Assembly: GCF_001908205.1 (NCBI RefSeq)
Contig: NZ_LGHL01000241.1
Coordinates: forward strand, 1-44,454
Direction: 5' to 3'
Length of the DNA stretch: 44,454 nt
DNA from: Bradyrhizobium sp. NAS80.1
GTDB lineage: Bacteria > Pseudomonadota > Alphaproteobacteria > Rhizobiales > Xanthobacteraceae
Below, piece after piece: positions 9,012 to 16,885 of this stretch (positions are counted from its first letter, which is position 1; the number at the start of each line of letters is the position of its first letter). Below the pieces are notes generated by a model, which was not told the origin of the DNA, made no database searches, and saw only the letters and a list, made by a program, of their open reading frames with translations. Position numbers and translations under genes: made by a program.

Positions 9012-10943
9012 TCACTCCGCCGCCTCCGCCATGTGCCCATGTCCACCGAGGTCGACCACCCGCAGTGTCGTCCGTACGCGCTGCGTGGTGCCGTCCTGGA
9101 AGCGGATCACGGTGTCGACGGGGATGTCGGCGTCGCCGCGGTAGATCGCGTCGATGATGCCTTCGTATTTCTCGTTGATGACGCCACGGCGCACCTTTCG
9201 GGTGCGGGTGAGCTCGCCGTCGTCGGCATCCAGCTCCTTGTAGAGCAGCAGGAAGCGCGAGATGCGCTGCGCCGGAGGCAGCGTCGCGTTGACGGTCTCG
9301 ACCTCCTTCTGGAGCAGCGTGTAGACCTCGGGCCGCGAGGCAAGGTCGCTATAAGTCGTGAAGGAGAGGCGGTTCTTCTCCGCCCATTTCGAGATGATGG
9401 AGTAGCGGATGCAGATCATCGCCGCGAGCGCGTCGCGGCCGGCGCCGAGCACCACGGCTTCGGCGATATATGGCGAGAACTTCAGCTTGTTCTCGATGAA
9501 CTGCGGCGAGAAGCGCTCGCCGCGCGAGGTCTCGGCGAGATCCTTGATGCGGTCGATGACGACGAGCTGGCGGTTCGCGTTGAAATAGCCGGCGTCACCC
9601 GACAGCATCCAGCCGTCCTTGATGTCGGCGACGCTGGCCTCAGGGTTCTTGTAGTAGCCGAGGAACATGTTGGGATGCCGCACCACGATCTCGCCGACGC
9701 CGTGGACGTCGGCATTATCGATACGGATCTCGACGCTGTCGGCCATCGGCACGCCTGTCGTGTCAGGGTCGACCTTGCCCTCGGGATGAAGCGTGTAGGC
9801 CCCTAACAGTTCTGTCTGGCCGTAGAGGGTCCGCAGCGGCACGCCCATGGCCTGGAAGAACTTGAAGGTGTCGGGGCCGAGCGCGGCGCCGCCGGTCGCG
9901 GCCGAGCGCAGGCGGGTGAAGCCGAGGCGGTCGCGCAGCGCGCGGAACAGGATCGCGTCGGCGAAGCCGGAGCGCTTGCCCTGTTCGAGCGCGGCAAGGC
10001 CGCTTTTCATGCCAATATCGAACAGCCGCTGCTTGAAGGGCGTCGCGTCCATCACCTTGGCGCGGACGTCGGCCGCGATCGATTCCCAGACACGAGGTGC
10101 AAAGAGCACGAACGTTGGCGCGATCTCGCGCAGATCGTTCATCATGGTGTCGGGCTCTTCGACGAAATTGATCTTCATCCGGCACAACAGGCCTTTGCCG
10201 AGCACATAGACCTGTTCCATGATCCAGGGCAGCGGCAGCACCGAGACGTATTCGTCGTCGGGACCCTTGGGGTCGAAAGCAAGATAGGTCGCGCAGTGGC
10301 CGAGCACGCGGCCGGCGGCGAGCATGGCGAGTTTTGGATGAGATGTGGTGCCTGAGGTCGTGCAGAGGATGGCGACATCCTCGCCCTTGGTTGCGTCCAC
10401 GAGGCGATCGTAAAGCTCCGGCTCTCGTGCGGCCCGTGCGCGGCCGAGCTCGGCGAATTTCTCCGCCGACATCAGCCTGGGATCGTCATATTTCCGCATC
10501 CCGCGCGGGTCGGAATAGATGATGTGCTTCAGCCTCGGCACGCGCTCGGCGAGCACAAGCAGCTTGTCGACCTGCTCCTCGTCCTCCGCGAAGACGAGCT
10601 GCGCTTCGCCATAGTTGAGAAGGTAGGAGGCTTCTTCGTCGAGCACGTCACGATAGAGCCCGAGGCTCAAGCCCCCGATCGCATGCGTCGCCACTTCCGC
10701 CGCGACCCAGTCCGGCCGGTTGTCGCCGATGATGCCGATGACGTCGCCGCGCCCCAGGCCCAGCTCCAGGAGGCCGAGCGCGAAATCGCGCACCCGCGTC
10801 TGGTAGTCGTTCCAGGTGAACGGGCGCCAGAGGCCGAGATCCTTCTCGCGCAATGCGATCTCGTTGCCGTGCTCTTTCGCGTTGAGCCGCAGCATCTTCG
10901 GATAGGTGTCGGCCTGGGCGACGCGGCCTGCGTAATCCATCAT
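9012..10943 (-). CDS. AMP-dependent acyl-CoA synthetase (long-chain/FadD-like)
   Basis: ATP-dependent acid:CoA ligase of the large adenylate-forming class, 643 residues. Seen: the P-loop CTTSGTTSHPKLAML, the LYGQTE motif, GWMLSGDAGYFN, and the hinge VVIDRIKDLAETSRGERFSPQFIE. The C-terminal part, with ELTRTRKVRRGVINEKYEGII, resembles the long-chain acyl-CoA synthetases that lie inside liv-type operons. ATG-ATG at 10943 overlaps the livG stop by 4 nt (ATGA), so it is translationally coupled. Its place inside an uptake operon suggests that the imported substrate is a carboxylic acid trapped as its CoA ester. Chain length or aromatic nature cannot be judged. Confidence 0.88.
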   Translation of the reverse strand: MMDYAGRVAQADTYPKMLRLNAKEHGNEIALREKDLGLWRPFTWNDYQTRVRDFALGLLELGLGRGDVIGIIGDNRPDWVAAEVATHAIGGLSLGLYRDVLDEEASYLLNYGEAQLVFAEDEEQVDKLLVLAERVPRLKHIIYSDPRGMRKYDDPRLMSAEKFAELGRARAAREPELYDRLVDATKGEDVAILCTTSGTTSHPKLAMLAAGRVLGHCATYLAFDPKGPDDEYVSVLPLPWIMEQVYVLGKGLLCRMKINFVEEPDTMMNDLREIAPTFVLFAPRVWESIAADVRAKVMDATPFKQRLFDIGMKSGLAALEQGKRSGFADAILFRALRDRLGFTRLRSAATGGAALGPDTFKFFQAMGVPLRTLYGQTELLGAYTLHPEGKVDPDTTGVPMADSVEIRIDNADVHGVGEIVVRHPNMFLGYYKNPEASVADIKDGWMLSGDAGYFNANRQLVVIDRIKDLAETSRGERFSPQFIENKLKFSPYIAEAVVLGAGRDALAAMICIRYSIISKWAEKNRLSFTTYSDLASRPEVYTLLQKEVETVNATLPPAQRISRFLLLYKELDADDGELTRTRKVRRGVINEKYEGIIDAIYRGDADIPVDTVIRFQDGTTQRVRTTLRVVDLGGHGHMAEAAE

Positions 10944-11764
10944 GCCGCGCTCTCCTGCGCCGGCGGAGCATCGTCGGGATCGACCAGCACCTCGTCCTCC
11001 TCGCCGAGATAGGCGCGCTTGACGTGGGGATCGGCGAGGACCGTGGCCGGATCGCCCTCGGCGATCTTGCGGCCGAAATCCAGCACCATGACGCGGTGGG
11101 AGATGTCCATCACCACGCCCATGTCGTGCTCGATCATCACCACCGTCATCCCGAACTCCTCGTTGAGATCGACGATGTAGCGGGCCATGTCCTCCTTCTC
11201 CTCGAAATTCATGCCGGCCATCGGCTCGTCGAGGAGGATGAGGCGCGGCTCCAGTGCCATGGCGCGGGCGAGCTCCACGCGCTTGCGCAGGCCGTAGGAG
11301 AGGGTGCCGGCGGTCGCCTTGCGCACCGACTGGAGGTCGAGGAAGTCGATGATCTCTTCCACCTTGCGGCGGTGCTCGAGCTCTTCCTTGCGCGCGCCGG
11401 TGAGCCAGTACAGCGATCCCGTGAGGAAATTATTCTTCAGGAGGTGATGGCGGCCGACCATGATGTTGTCGAGCACGCTCACGTGGTGGAACAACGCCAG
11501 GTTCTGGAAGGTGCGGCCGATGCCGAGCGAGGCGCGCGCGTTTGGTGTCAGGCCGGTGATGTCGCGGCCCTGATAGAAGAGCTGGCCTTCCGTCGGCTTG
11601 TAGCGGCCGGAAATACAATTCACGATCGAGGTCTTGCCGGCCCCGTTGGGGCCGATGATCGAGAAAAGCTCGCCCTCCCTGATGGCGAAGCCGACATCGG
11701 CCAACGCACGGACGCCGCCGAATCGCAAGGACACGCCGCGCACTTCGAGACTGGTAGCCACCAA
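10940..11764 (-). CDS. livG: Branched-chain amino acid type ABC transporter ATPase LivG
   Basis: First gene of the minus-strand operon, 274 residues. Seen: Walker A GPNGAGKTS, the LivG-type signature LSYGLRKRVELARAMA, Walker B LILLDEPMAGM, and the C-terminal EHDMGVVMDISHRVMVLDFG. The start is not ATG: either TTG at 11764 or GTG at 11761, both behind a strong GGGGAGGG ribosome-binding site (6 or 9 nt spacing). A C-terminal acidic tail (LGEEDEVLVDPDDAP) extends slightly past typical LivG. The operon promoter should lie in 11765-12098, shared with the divergent Crp/Fnr-type regulator, an arrangement that suggests the regulator may control the operon. Confidence 0.9.
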   Translation of the reverse strand: MVATSLEVRGVSLRFGGVRALADVGFAIREGELFSIIGPNGAGKTSIVNCISGRYKPTEGQLFYQGRDITGLTPNARASLGIGRTFQNLALFHHVSVLDNIMVGRHHLLKNNFLTGSLYWLTGARKEELEHRRKVEEIIDFLDLQSVRKATAGTLSYGLRKRVELARAMALEPRLILLDEPMAGMNFEEKEDMARYIVDLNEEFGMTVVMIEHDMGVVMDISHRVMVLDFGRKIAEGDPATVLADPHVKRAYLGEEDEVLVDPDDAPPAQESAA

Positions 11765-12098
11765 ACAAATCCCTCCCCGGTGACGGCGCGTTCAGCGGCG
11801 CTCTTCGTCCGTTCCTGTCGGGCGATCCTAGTACGGCCGTGCCGGTGAGGCCATGCAGCTAATGGTCTCGACCGGAGCCGCGCCACTCTCGTCCCGTTTG
11901 GGATCAAAAGCCGCATCGCCCGAGGTGGCTCTCAATAGGGGAAAGCGCTATTTTGAAATGTCTCCCGCCTGACAATTCTGCGACAAAGTTTTTCGGGCGG
12001 CAGCGGCCTTCGCCTTTCGTCGGATGGCGGTCGAAATGGTGATGCTGCAATGCAGCATAGGAGTGGAGTGACGAAACGGTGCGGCTGGCTTCGGGATC
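11765..12098. other. Divergent intergenic region, liv operon / Crp-Fnr gene
   Basis: 334 bp without a gene, between livG (-) and the Crp/Fnr-type gene (+). Apart from the palindrome at 12042-12058 and the GGGGAGGG ribosome-binding site of livG, I see no convincing sigma-70 pair. It must hold promoters for both directions. Confidence 0.6.
12042..12058. promoter_or_regulatory. Perfect palindrome ATGCTGCAATGCAGCAT (PhaR-type site)
   Basis: Arms ATGCTGCA and TGCAGCAT flank a single A, about 40 nt before the ATG of the Crp/Fnr-type gene. It contains CTGC-N3-GCAG, the form I recall for operators of PhaR, the polyhydroxybutyrate-granule repressor of alphaproteobacteria. The palindrome is seen; the regulator is inferred. 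It could instead be an autoregulatory site. Confidence 0.5.
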
Positions 12099-12773
12099 AT
12101 GATTTCAGAGGATCATCTGAAGCGCGTTGCTGCCTGGTCGCGCGAGCTCACGGAAGCGGAGATCGAGGTCGCTCGCGCCGGAATCACGGAGCGGTCCTAC
12201 GGCACGGGCGAGACCGTGTTCATGCGCGGTGACACGTTCGACTATTGGGCCGGCATGGTCTTTGGCCTTGCCCGGATGGGTGGGGTCTCGCGCGACGGCA
12301 AGGAGACGAGCCTTGCCGGGCTGACGGCGGGCGCCTGGTTCGGCGAGGGCAGCGTGCTCAAGAACGAGCCGCGCCGCTATGACGTGGTCGCGCTCCGCAA
12401 CAGCCGCGTGGCGCTGATGGAGCGCAGCGCCTTCATGTGGCTGTTCGAGAACAGCGTCGGCTTCAACCGATTCCTGGTGCGCCAGCTCAACGAGCGGCTC
12501 GCCCAGTTCATCGGCATGCTCGAGGTCAACCGCACGCTCGATGCCACCTCGCGCCTTGCCCGCAGCATCGCCTCCCTGTTCAACCCGATCCTCTATCCGG
12601 AATCGACCGCACATCTGGAGATCACCCAGGAAGAGATCGGCGCGCTCTCCGGCATGTCCCGCCAGAACGCCAACCGCGCGCTGAACCGGCTGGAGAAGGA
12701 AGGTCTGCTCCGGCTCGAATATGGCGGCGTCACCATCCTCGATGTCGAGCGGCTGCGCGGGTATGGGGATTAG
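12099..12773 (+). CDS. Crp/Fnr-family transcription regulator
   Basis: DNA-binding regulator of 224 residues. Residues about 25-120 form the cyclic-nucleotide-binding-like beta-roll (GAWFGEGSVLKNEPRRYDVVAL); a dimerisation helix follows, and residues about 165-220 hold a Crp-type winged HTH (ITQEEIGALSGMSRQNANRALNRLEKEG). No N-terminal cysteine cluster for a 4Fe-4S centre is present, so it is not an oxygen-sensing FNR. The cyclic-nucleotide residues are only partly conserved and the ligand is unknown. ATG 12099 follows a palindrome by 40 nt. It is divergent from the liv/acyl-CoA synthetase operon, which makes that operon a possible target. Confidence 0.85.
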   Translation: MISEDHLKRVAAWSRELTEAEIEVARAGITERSYGTGETVFMRGDTFDYWAGMVFGLARMGGVSRDGKETSLAGLTAGAWFGEGSVLKNEPRRYDVVALRNSRVALMERSAFMWLFENSVGFNRFLVRQLNERLAQFIGMLEVNRTLDATSRLARSIASLFNPILYPESTAHLEITQEEIGALSGMSRQNANRALNRLEKEGLLRLEYGGVTILDVERLRGYGD

Positions 12774-12794
12774 CGCGCCCGGACGCCTGTCCCG

Positions 12795-14120
12795 TCATCC
12801 TGCATTGGCCGGGGCGTGCGCCGGCCACAGATCGTCGCGCCAGCGCACGGCGATCGCCAGCATCGCGATGATGCCCGAGACCGCATAGACCGAGCCCATC
12901 GCGGAATAGCCGATCAGGTCGATCAGGCTGCCGGCCGCGAGCAATCCCAGTGGCAGGCCGTAGATCACCATCATGCGGACGCCCATGACGCGGCCGCGCA
13001 GATGCGCGCTTGCCGTGCGCATCAGGATTACAGCCGCTGCGATCATAGACATGCTCTGGGCGATGCCGGCGAGCACGAGGCAGGCCATCGCGACCGGCAT
13101 GGTCCGGATTTCCACGAACACCAGCAGCATCGCGTACCAGGCCAGTGTCGCGCCGATCAGAAGTCGGGCGATCCGCACGCCGCTGATGAGGCTCAGCGTA
13201 ATGGAGCCGGTCAGCGAGCCCACGGCAAAGCTCGCCGAGAGATAGCCGAGGCCGGTCTGGTCGGTGTGGAAGATGTCGCGCGCGACAAAGGGCAGCAATC
13301 CGTTGGTGATTGGAAAGGCCGTGAGGTTGGCCAGGAAAGCGACGCAGAGCGCCGCGCGCATCCCCGGGCCGTTCCAGGCGTAGACGATGCCTTCCTTCAG
13401 GTCGCCCAGCAATCGCGAGACCGCGTGGCTGTTCGCGGGCAGGTCCGTCGTGGTGACCGACTTTTCCGGCCGGGTCAGGCAAAACATCAAGATCGCGGCG
13501 ACGAGATAGAAGCCGGTGATCGCGGCATAGACGAGGCCGATGCCGAGCAGGGCGAACAAGCCCGCGCCGGTCAACGCGCCAGCAATGCGTGCGCTATCCT
13601 GGGTCGTGCGCGCCAGGCTGATGGCGCCCACCAGCTGCCCGGCCGGCATGATGTCGGCAAGCAGCGCGCCGCGCACGCCGAGATCGGACGGGCGGATGAG
13701 GCCCATGATCGCGACGATGATCATGACGTTGAGCGGCGCAAGATGGTGGGTCAGCGCCAGCACCATGATGGTCGACGACAGCACCGTATAGGCAAGGCGC
13801 ATCACGACGAGGAGGTCGCGATGACCCATGCGGTCGCCGACCATCCCAAGGACCGGCGCGATCAGCGTTCCGACATATTGCAGCGACGCCATGACGGTGA
13901 GCAGCAGCACCGAGCCGGTCTCGACCATGATGTACCAGCCGAGCACCAGCGTCTCGACCTCGAACGCCCAGGAGGTCAGCAGATCGGACGGCCACTGGAA
14001 GCGATAATTGCGGATGCGAAATGGTGCGAGCGCCGAAGGCCGCGTGGCTGCGCTCAAAACGCGATGACGCGTGTCACGGCGATTCCCTTGCCCTTGTTGT
14101 TTCTTCTTGCCGTTCGGCAA
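12795..14120 (-). CDS. MFS transporter (ENTS/MFS_3-like)
   Basis: Major facilitator permease of about 441 residues with roughly 12 hydrophobic helices; after a basic polar N-terminus the first helix begins near NYRFQWPSDLLTSWAFEVE. The MFS loop motif appears as GMVGDRMGHRDLLVVMRLAY between helices 2 and 3. It resembles the enterobactin-exporter/multidrug type more than sugar porters; the substrate is unknown. The open frame begins at a TTG (14120) and no early ATG exists, so the true start may be this TTG or another TTG/GTG within the first 30 codons. Its stop faces the stop of the Crp/Fnr gene only 21 nt away. Confidence 0.82.
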   Translation of the reverse strand: MPNGKKKQQGQGNRRDTRHRVLSAATRPSALAPFRIRNYRFQWPSDLLTSWAFEVETLVLGWYIMVETGSVLLLTVMASLQYVGTLIAPVLGMVGDRMGHRDLLVVMRLAYTVLSSTIMVLALTHHLAPLNVMIIVAIMGLIRPSDLGVRGALLADIMPAGQLVGAISLARTTQDSARIAGALTGAGLFALLGIGLVYAAITGFYLVAAILMFCLTRPEKSVTTTDLPANSHAVSRLLGDLKEGIVYAWNGPGMRAALCVAFLANLTAFPITNGLLPFVARDIFHTDQTGLGYLSASFAVGSLTGSITLSLISGVRIARLLIGATLAWYAMLLVFVEIRTMPVAMACLVLAGIAQSMSMIAAAVILMRTASAHLRGRVMGVRMMVIYGLPLGLLAAGSLIDLIGYSAMGSVYAVSGIIAMLAIAVRWRDDLWPAHAPANAG

Positions 14121-14181
14121 CGTAGCGCTGGCGATGCTCGTGTCAATCGGAGCCGCCGCAGACCGCCCCCGCGCTCGGCTC

Positions 14182-15024
14182 TTAGCTCGCCGCGGCTCTC
14201 GGCTTCCGCTGCGCTAGCGCTGCCGCCATCGCCGAGATCAGCGGACGCATGAAATAGGCGTCATCCGCCGGCGAGACGTCTGTGCGCAGGCCGTGCGCGG
14301 CCAGCTCACCCGAGACTGCCGGCCCCACCGAGGCGATCAGCGTTCGTTCGAAGCCGGCGCGCAGCTTCGCCTCGCTGCCATGCGCCTTCGCGACCTCGAT
14401 CAGGCGGCGGACCTGGCCGAGATTGGTCAGCGCGATGGAATCGATGCGTCCCTCGGCCATGTCGTTGATGGCGGTGACGATGTTCGCATCCGCCGCCTTG
14501 GAATCGTAGACATAAGGAAGCACGGTATCGATATCGGCGCCTTGCGCCGAGAGCGCACCGGTCAGCGCGCTGTGGTCCTTGTCCGGATAGAGCTGGAGGC
14601 CGAGGCGCCGTCCCTTCAGGTCGAGCTTGCCCAGCATCTCGATCACGCCCTCGGTGGTCGGCTTCTCCGTGGTCTGTTGCGCCTCGAGGCCGACCTCGCG
14701 CAGCGCTTTGCCGGGCTTCGGCCCGCGGGTGAATTTTCGCGATTTCGCGAGCGCTGTCACAAGCGCGCCGTCGAGCCCGCGGGCGACGGCGAGCTTCATG
14801 ATCCGCCGCAGGCCTTCGCCGGTCATCAGCACGAGGTCATCGAAGGGCCTGTCGATGGCGCGGCGGATCCAGGCTTCGACGGGGGCGGGGTCGGGCGCGT
14901 CGTGGATGGTGAACATCGGACACTGCACGACATCGGCGCCTTGCTCGGCGAGCAGCTTTGAAAATTGCGCTTCCTCGCGCGTTTCCAGGATCAGGATGCG
15001 GTAGCCGTTCAAGCGATCGGCCAT
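14182..15024 (-). CDS. Uroporphyrinogen-III synthase (HEM4) domain protein
   Basis: A 280-residue cytoplasmic protein with the two-lobed HEM4 fold layout: N-terminal RILILETREEAQFSKLLAEQG, the linker region with GLRRIMKLA, a second lobe with LGLQLYPDKDHSALTGALSAQGA, and ASVGPAVSGELAAHGLRTDVSP, which matches the HemD C-terminal signature with GP-x3-AL/A-x-HG. HemD closes hydroxymethylbilane to uroporphyrinogen III. This divergent copy is not beside other haem genes and could be a paralogue with another role. ATG 15024 was chosen over the longer frame to 15141 because homology begins directly after it. It is divergent from purU. Confidence 0.75.
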   Translation of the reverse strand: MADRLNGYRILILETREEAQFSKLLAEQGADVVQCPMFTIHDAPDPAPVEAWIRRAIDRPFDDLVLMTGEGLRRIMKLAVARGLDGALVTALAKSRKFTRGPKPGKALREVGLEAQQTTEKPTTEGVIEMLGKLDLKGRRLGLQLYPDKDHSALTGALSAQGADIDTVLPYVYDSKAADANIVTAINDMAEGRIDSIALTNLGQVRRLIEVAKAHGSEAKLRAGFERTLIASVGPAVSGELAAHGLRTDVSPADDAYFMRPLISAMAAALAQRKPRAAAS

Positions 15025-15165
15025 GGGCGTGCTCCGGTGAAAAATCGCAATCGTCCGTTCATCCTGACTCTGTGCCCGGGATTGGCGCAAGGGTAGGTCG
15101 GTGATAGAGCTGGGCCCAAATCGCGGGCCGTTCCGCATCATTTGCCCAAACCTTCATCAAGAGCC

Positions 15166-16041
15166 ATGCCTGATCATCAACCCGATCATCAATATGTCCT
15201 GACCCTGTCCTGTCCGGATCGCCCCGGCATCGTCTCGGCAGTGTCGACCTTCCTGGCCCATAACGGACAGAACATTCTCGACGCCCAGCAGTTCGATGAC
15301 GTCGAGACCAAGAATTTCTTCATGCGGGTGGTGTTCACCGCGGCCGATCTCGCCGTGGAACTGGCGGCGCTGCAGACCGGCTTTGCCGCGATTGCCGAGC
15401 GTTTCGGCATGGAGTGGCAGATGCGCGACCGCGCCGCGCACCGCAAGGTGATGCTGCTGGTGTCGAAGTCCGACCACTGCCTGGTCGACATCCTCTACCG
15501 CTGGCGCACCGGCGAATTGCCGATGACGCTTGCCGCGATCGTCTCCAACCATCCGCGCGAGGTCTATGACGGGCTCGACTTCGGCGGCATCCCGTTCCAC
15601 CATCTGCCTGTTACCAAGGAGACCAAGCGCGAACAGGAAGCGCAGATCCTGGATCTCGTCGCCAAGACCGGGACCGATCTGGTCGTGCTCGCCCGCTACA
15701 TGCAGATCCTGTCCGACGATCTCTCGGCAAAACTGTCGGGGCGCTGCATCAACATCCACCACTCATTCCTGCCGGGCTTCAAGGGCGCAAAGCCCTATCA
15801 TCAGGCCCATGAGCGCGGAGTAAAGCTGATCGGCGCCACCGCCCATTACGTCACGCGCGACCTCGACGAGGGCCCGATCATCGATCAGGACGTCGAGCGC
15901 ATCAGCCATCGCGACACGCCGGAGGATCTCGTCCGCAAGGGCCGCGATATCGAGCGCCGCGTGCTCGCCCGCGCGATCCGCTACCACCTCGACGACCGCG
16001 TCATCCTCAACGGCCGCAAGACCGTGGTGTTTGTAGATTAG
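15166..16041 (+). CDS. purU: Formyltetrahydrofolate deformylase
   Basis: Hydrolyses 10-formyl-tetrahydrofolate to formate and tetrahydrofolate, balancing one-carbon pools. It has 291 residues: an N-terminal ACT domain (about 8-85, starting LTLSCPDRPGIVSAVSTFL), then a formyltransferase domain with NIHHSFLPGFKGAKPYHQA (catalytic Asn and His) and LDEGPIIDQD (catalytic Asp). ATG 15166 is used because the TTG at 15142 would add only an unconserved leader. It is monocistronic, with a hairpin 14 nt after the stop. Confidence is high because all catalytic motifs are intact. Confidence 0.95.
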   Translation: MPDHQPDHQYVLTLSCPDRPGIVSAVSTFLAHNGQNILDAQQFDDVETKNFFMRVVFTAADLAVELAALQTGFAAIAERFGMEWQMRDRAAHRKVMLLVSKSDHCLVDILYRWRTGELPMTLAAIVSNHPREVYDGLDFGGIPFHHLPVTKETKREQEAQILDLVAKTGTDLVVLARYMQILSDDLSAKLSGRCINIHHSFLPGFKGAKPYHQAHERGVKLIGATAHYVTRDLDEGPIIDQDVERISHRDTPEDLVRKGRDIERRVLARAIRYHLDDRVILNGRKTVVFVD

Positions 16042-16054
16042 CGAATGGTAAGTT

Positions 16055-16075
16055 GCGAATGGGCTCTCCATTCGC
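16055..16075. terminator. Bidirectional hairpin between purU and lipoprotein gene
   Basis: Stem GCGAATGG/CCATTCGC with a 5-nt loop (gctct), between convergent genes. There is no U-tract on either strand, so it is at best a weak intrinsic terminator or an RNA-end stabiliser. Confidence 0.5.
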
Positions 16076-16086
16076 CATACGCCTGC

Positions 16087-16371
16087 TTAACGCGCCGCGC
16101 CGCCCGAGGTTGAGCCGGTCGCGCCCTTCTGCGCCTGCTCTTCCTTCTCGCGATCGGCCGCCGGCATCAGCCGCTTGCGTTCGCGTTCCTTCATGTAGGC
16201 GTCGTATTGCGGTGTGCCCGGGCGCGGCGGAGCGTCGGCCGGCAGGCCGCCGGCCCATTGCGGGACGTAGTCCCCCATGCCGGCCGAAAGCTTTTCATTG
16301 ACGGTGCCGCAGCCGGACAGCCCCGCGGCGAGCGCGACGAGGGTGAGGACGGAGCGGAGGGGCTTAGGCAT
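16087..16371 (-). CDS. Small predicted lipoprotein
   Basis: A 94-residue protein with a lipoprotein signal peptide: basic start MPKPLR, a hydrophobic core and the lipobox LSGC, so the mature chain would begin at that Cys (about residue 21). The residue after it is Gly, with no inner-membrane retention Asp, suggesting outer-membrane sorting. The rest is polar and Pro/Gly/Ala-rich, with PQYDAYMKERERKRLMP and a Ser/Gly/Ala tail. I do not recognise a functional domain. ATG 16371 is preferred to 16398 because it gives the standard signal peptide. Convergent with purU; probably a conserved alphaproteobacterial hypothetical protein. Confidence 0.7.
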   Translation of the reverse strand: MPKPLRSVLTLVALAAGLSGCGTVNEKLSAGMGDYVPQWAGGLPADAPPRPGTPQYDAYMKERERKRLMPAADREKEEQAQKGATGSTSGGAAR

Positions 16372-16885
16372 TGTGTAGGCGCGCGCGAGTTCTGTCATTG
16401 GACGCCAGATCAGGCTGGCGCCGGGAGACTAGCCTTCAACAAGGTAAAATAGACTTATTCGAGGTAGGTAATTTGTTACCGAGTGGCGGCTGGCTGAGGC
16501 GCTCTCGATGTACAAATTCTGCAAAAGAAAGACGAAATCCTCCATCCACGCGGTCGAGCGCGTTTCTAGACTGCTCGCGACAAATTGGCTTGGTCAGCGG
16601 AGGGGCTTTTTCGTTGACAGGTCCATTCTATTTGTACAATCGTACAAATGGAAGCGGCCAAGATCGGGGCTCGGGTTACCCGACGTAACCGCGACACGCT
16701 CCCCGCCGTCGGCAATCGGAACGCTCGGCTTGCGCCGAATGGTCACCAAACGTCCGATTGACAATGAGGGCGCGAAGGACGCCATGTGGCGCGCGATATC
16801 GCTCGTGCGTGAGCTAAACTGAAGCAAGGATCGGGCACTCGGTCCGGTGCACAAAGAGGTCAGGAATGAAGGGGAGGGACATTTG
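16372..16885. other. Long intergenic region before second liv cassette
   Basis: About 510 bp, noticeably more AT-rich than its neighbours between 16440 and 16660. It holds an inverted repeat GGTAA-TTTG-TTACC (16467-16480), a TGTACAAA half-site (16509-16516), the palindrome at 16631-16648 and the strong GGGAGGG ribosome-binding site of the binding-protein gene. From ATG 16648 a 37-codon frame begins MEAAKIGARVTRRNRDTL, loosely like the start of a TetR-type protein, and then ends; it may be a gene remnant. I do not call an intact gene here. Confidence 0.5.
16614..16648 (+). promoter_or_regulatory. Promoter-like pair with overlapping perfect operator palindrome
   Basis: TTGACA (16614-16619) is followed after 15 nt by TACAAT (16635-16640). 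The second hexamer lies inside the perfect palindrome TTTGTACAATCGTACAAA (16631-16648; arms TTTGTAC/GTACAAA, 4-nt spacer), the usual geometry for a TetR-type repressor site. A half-site TGTACAAA lies at 16509-16516. The spacing is shorter than the ideal 17 nt. The transcript would run towards the binding-protein gene with a leader of roughly 240 nt. Confidence 0.5.

Noticed and set aside
8666..9157. Frames translating the repeat at 8827-8974
   Set aside because: They give PSPLVGEG/LTRVRG-type peptides, a known artefact of this kind of repeat.
16508..16822. 104-codon plus-strand frame before the second liv cassette
   Set aside because: Mixed codon use, no ribosome-binding site, no recognisable motif, and it spans the promoter and operator palindrome.
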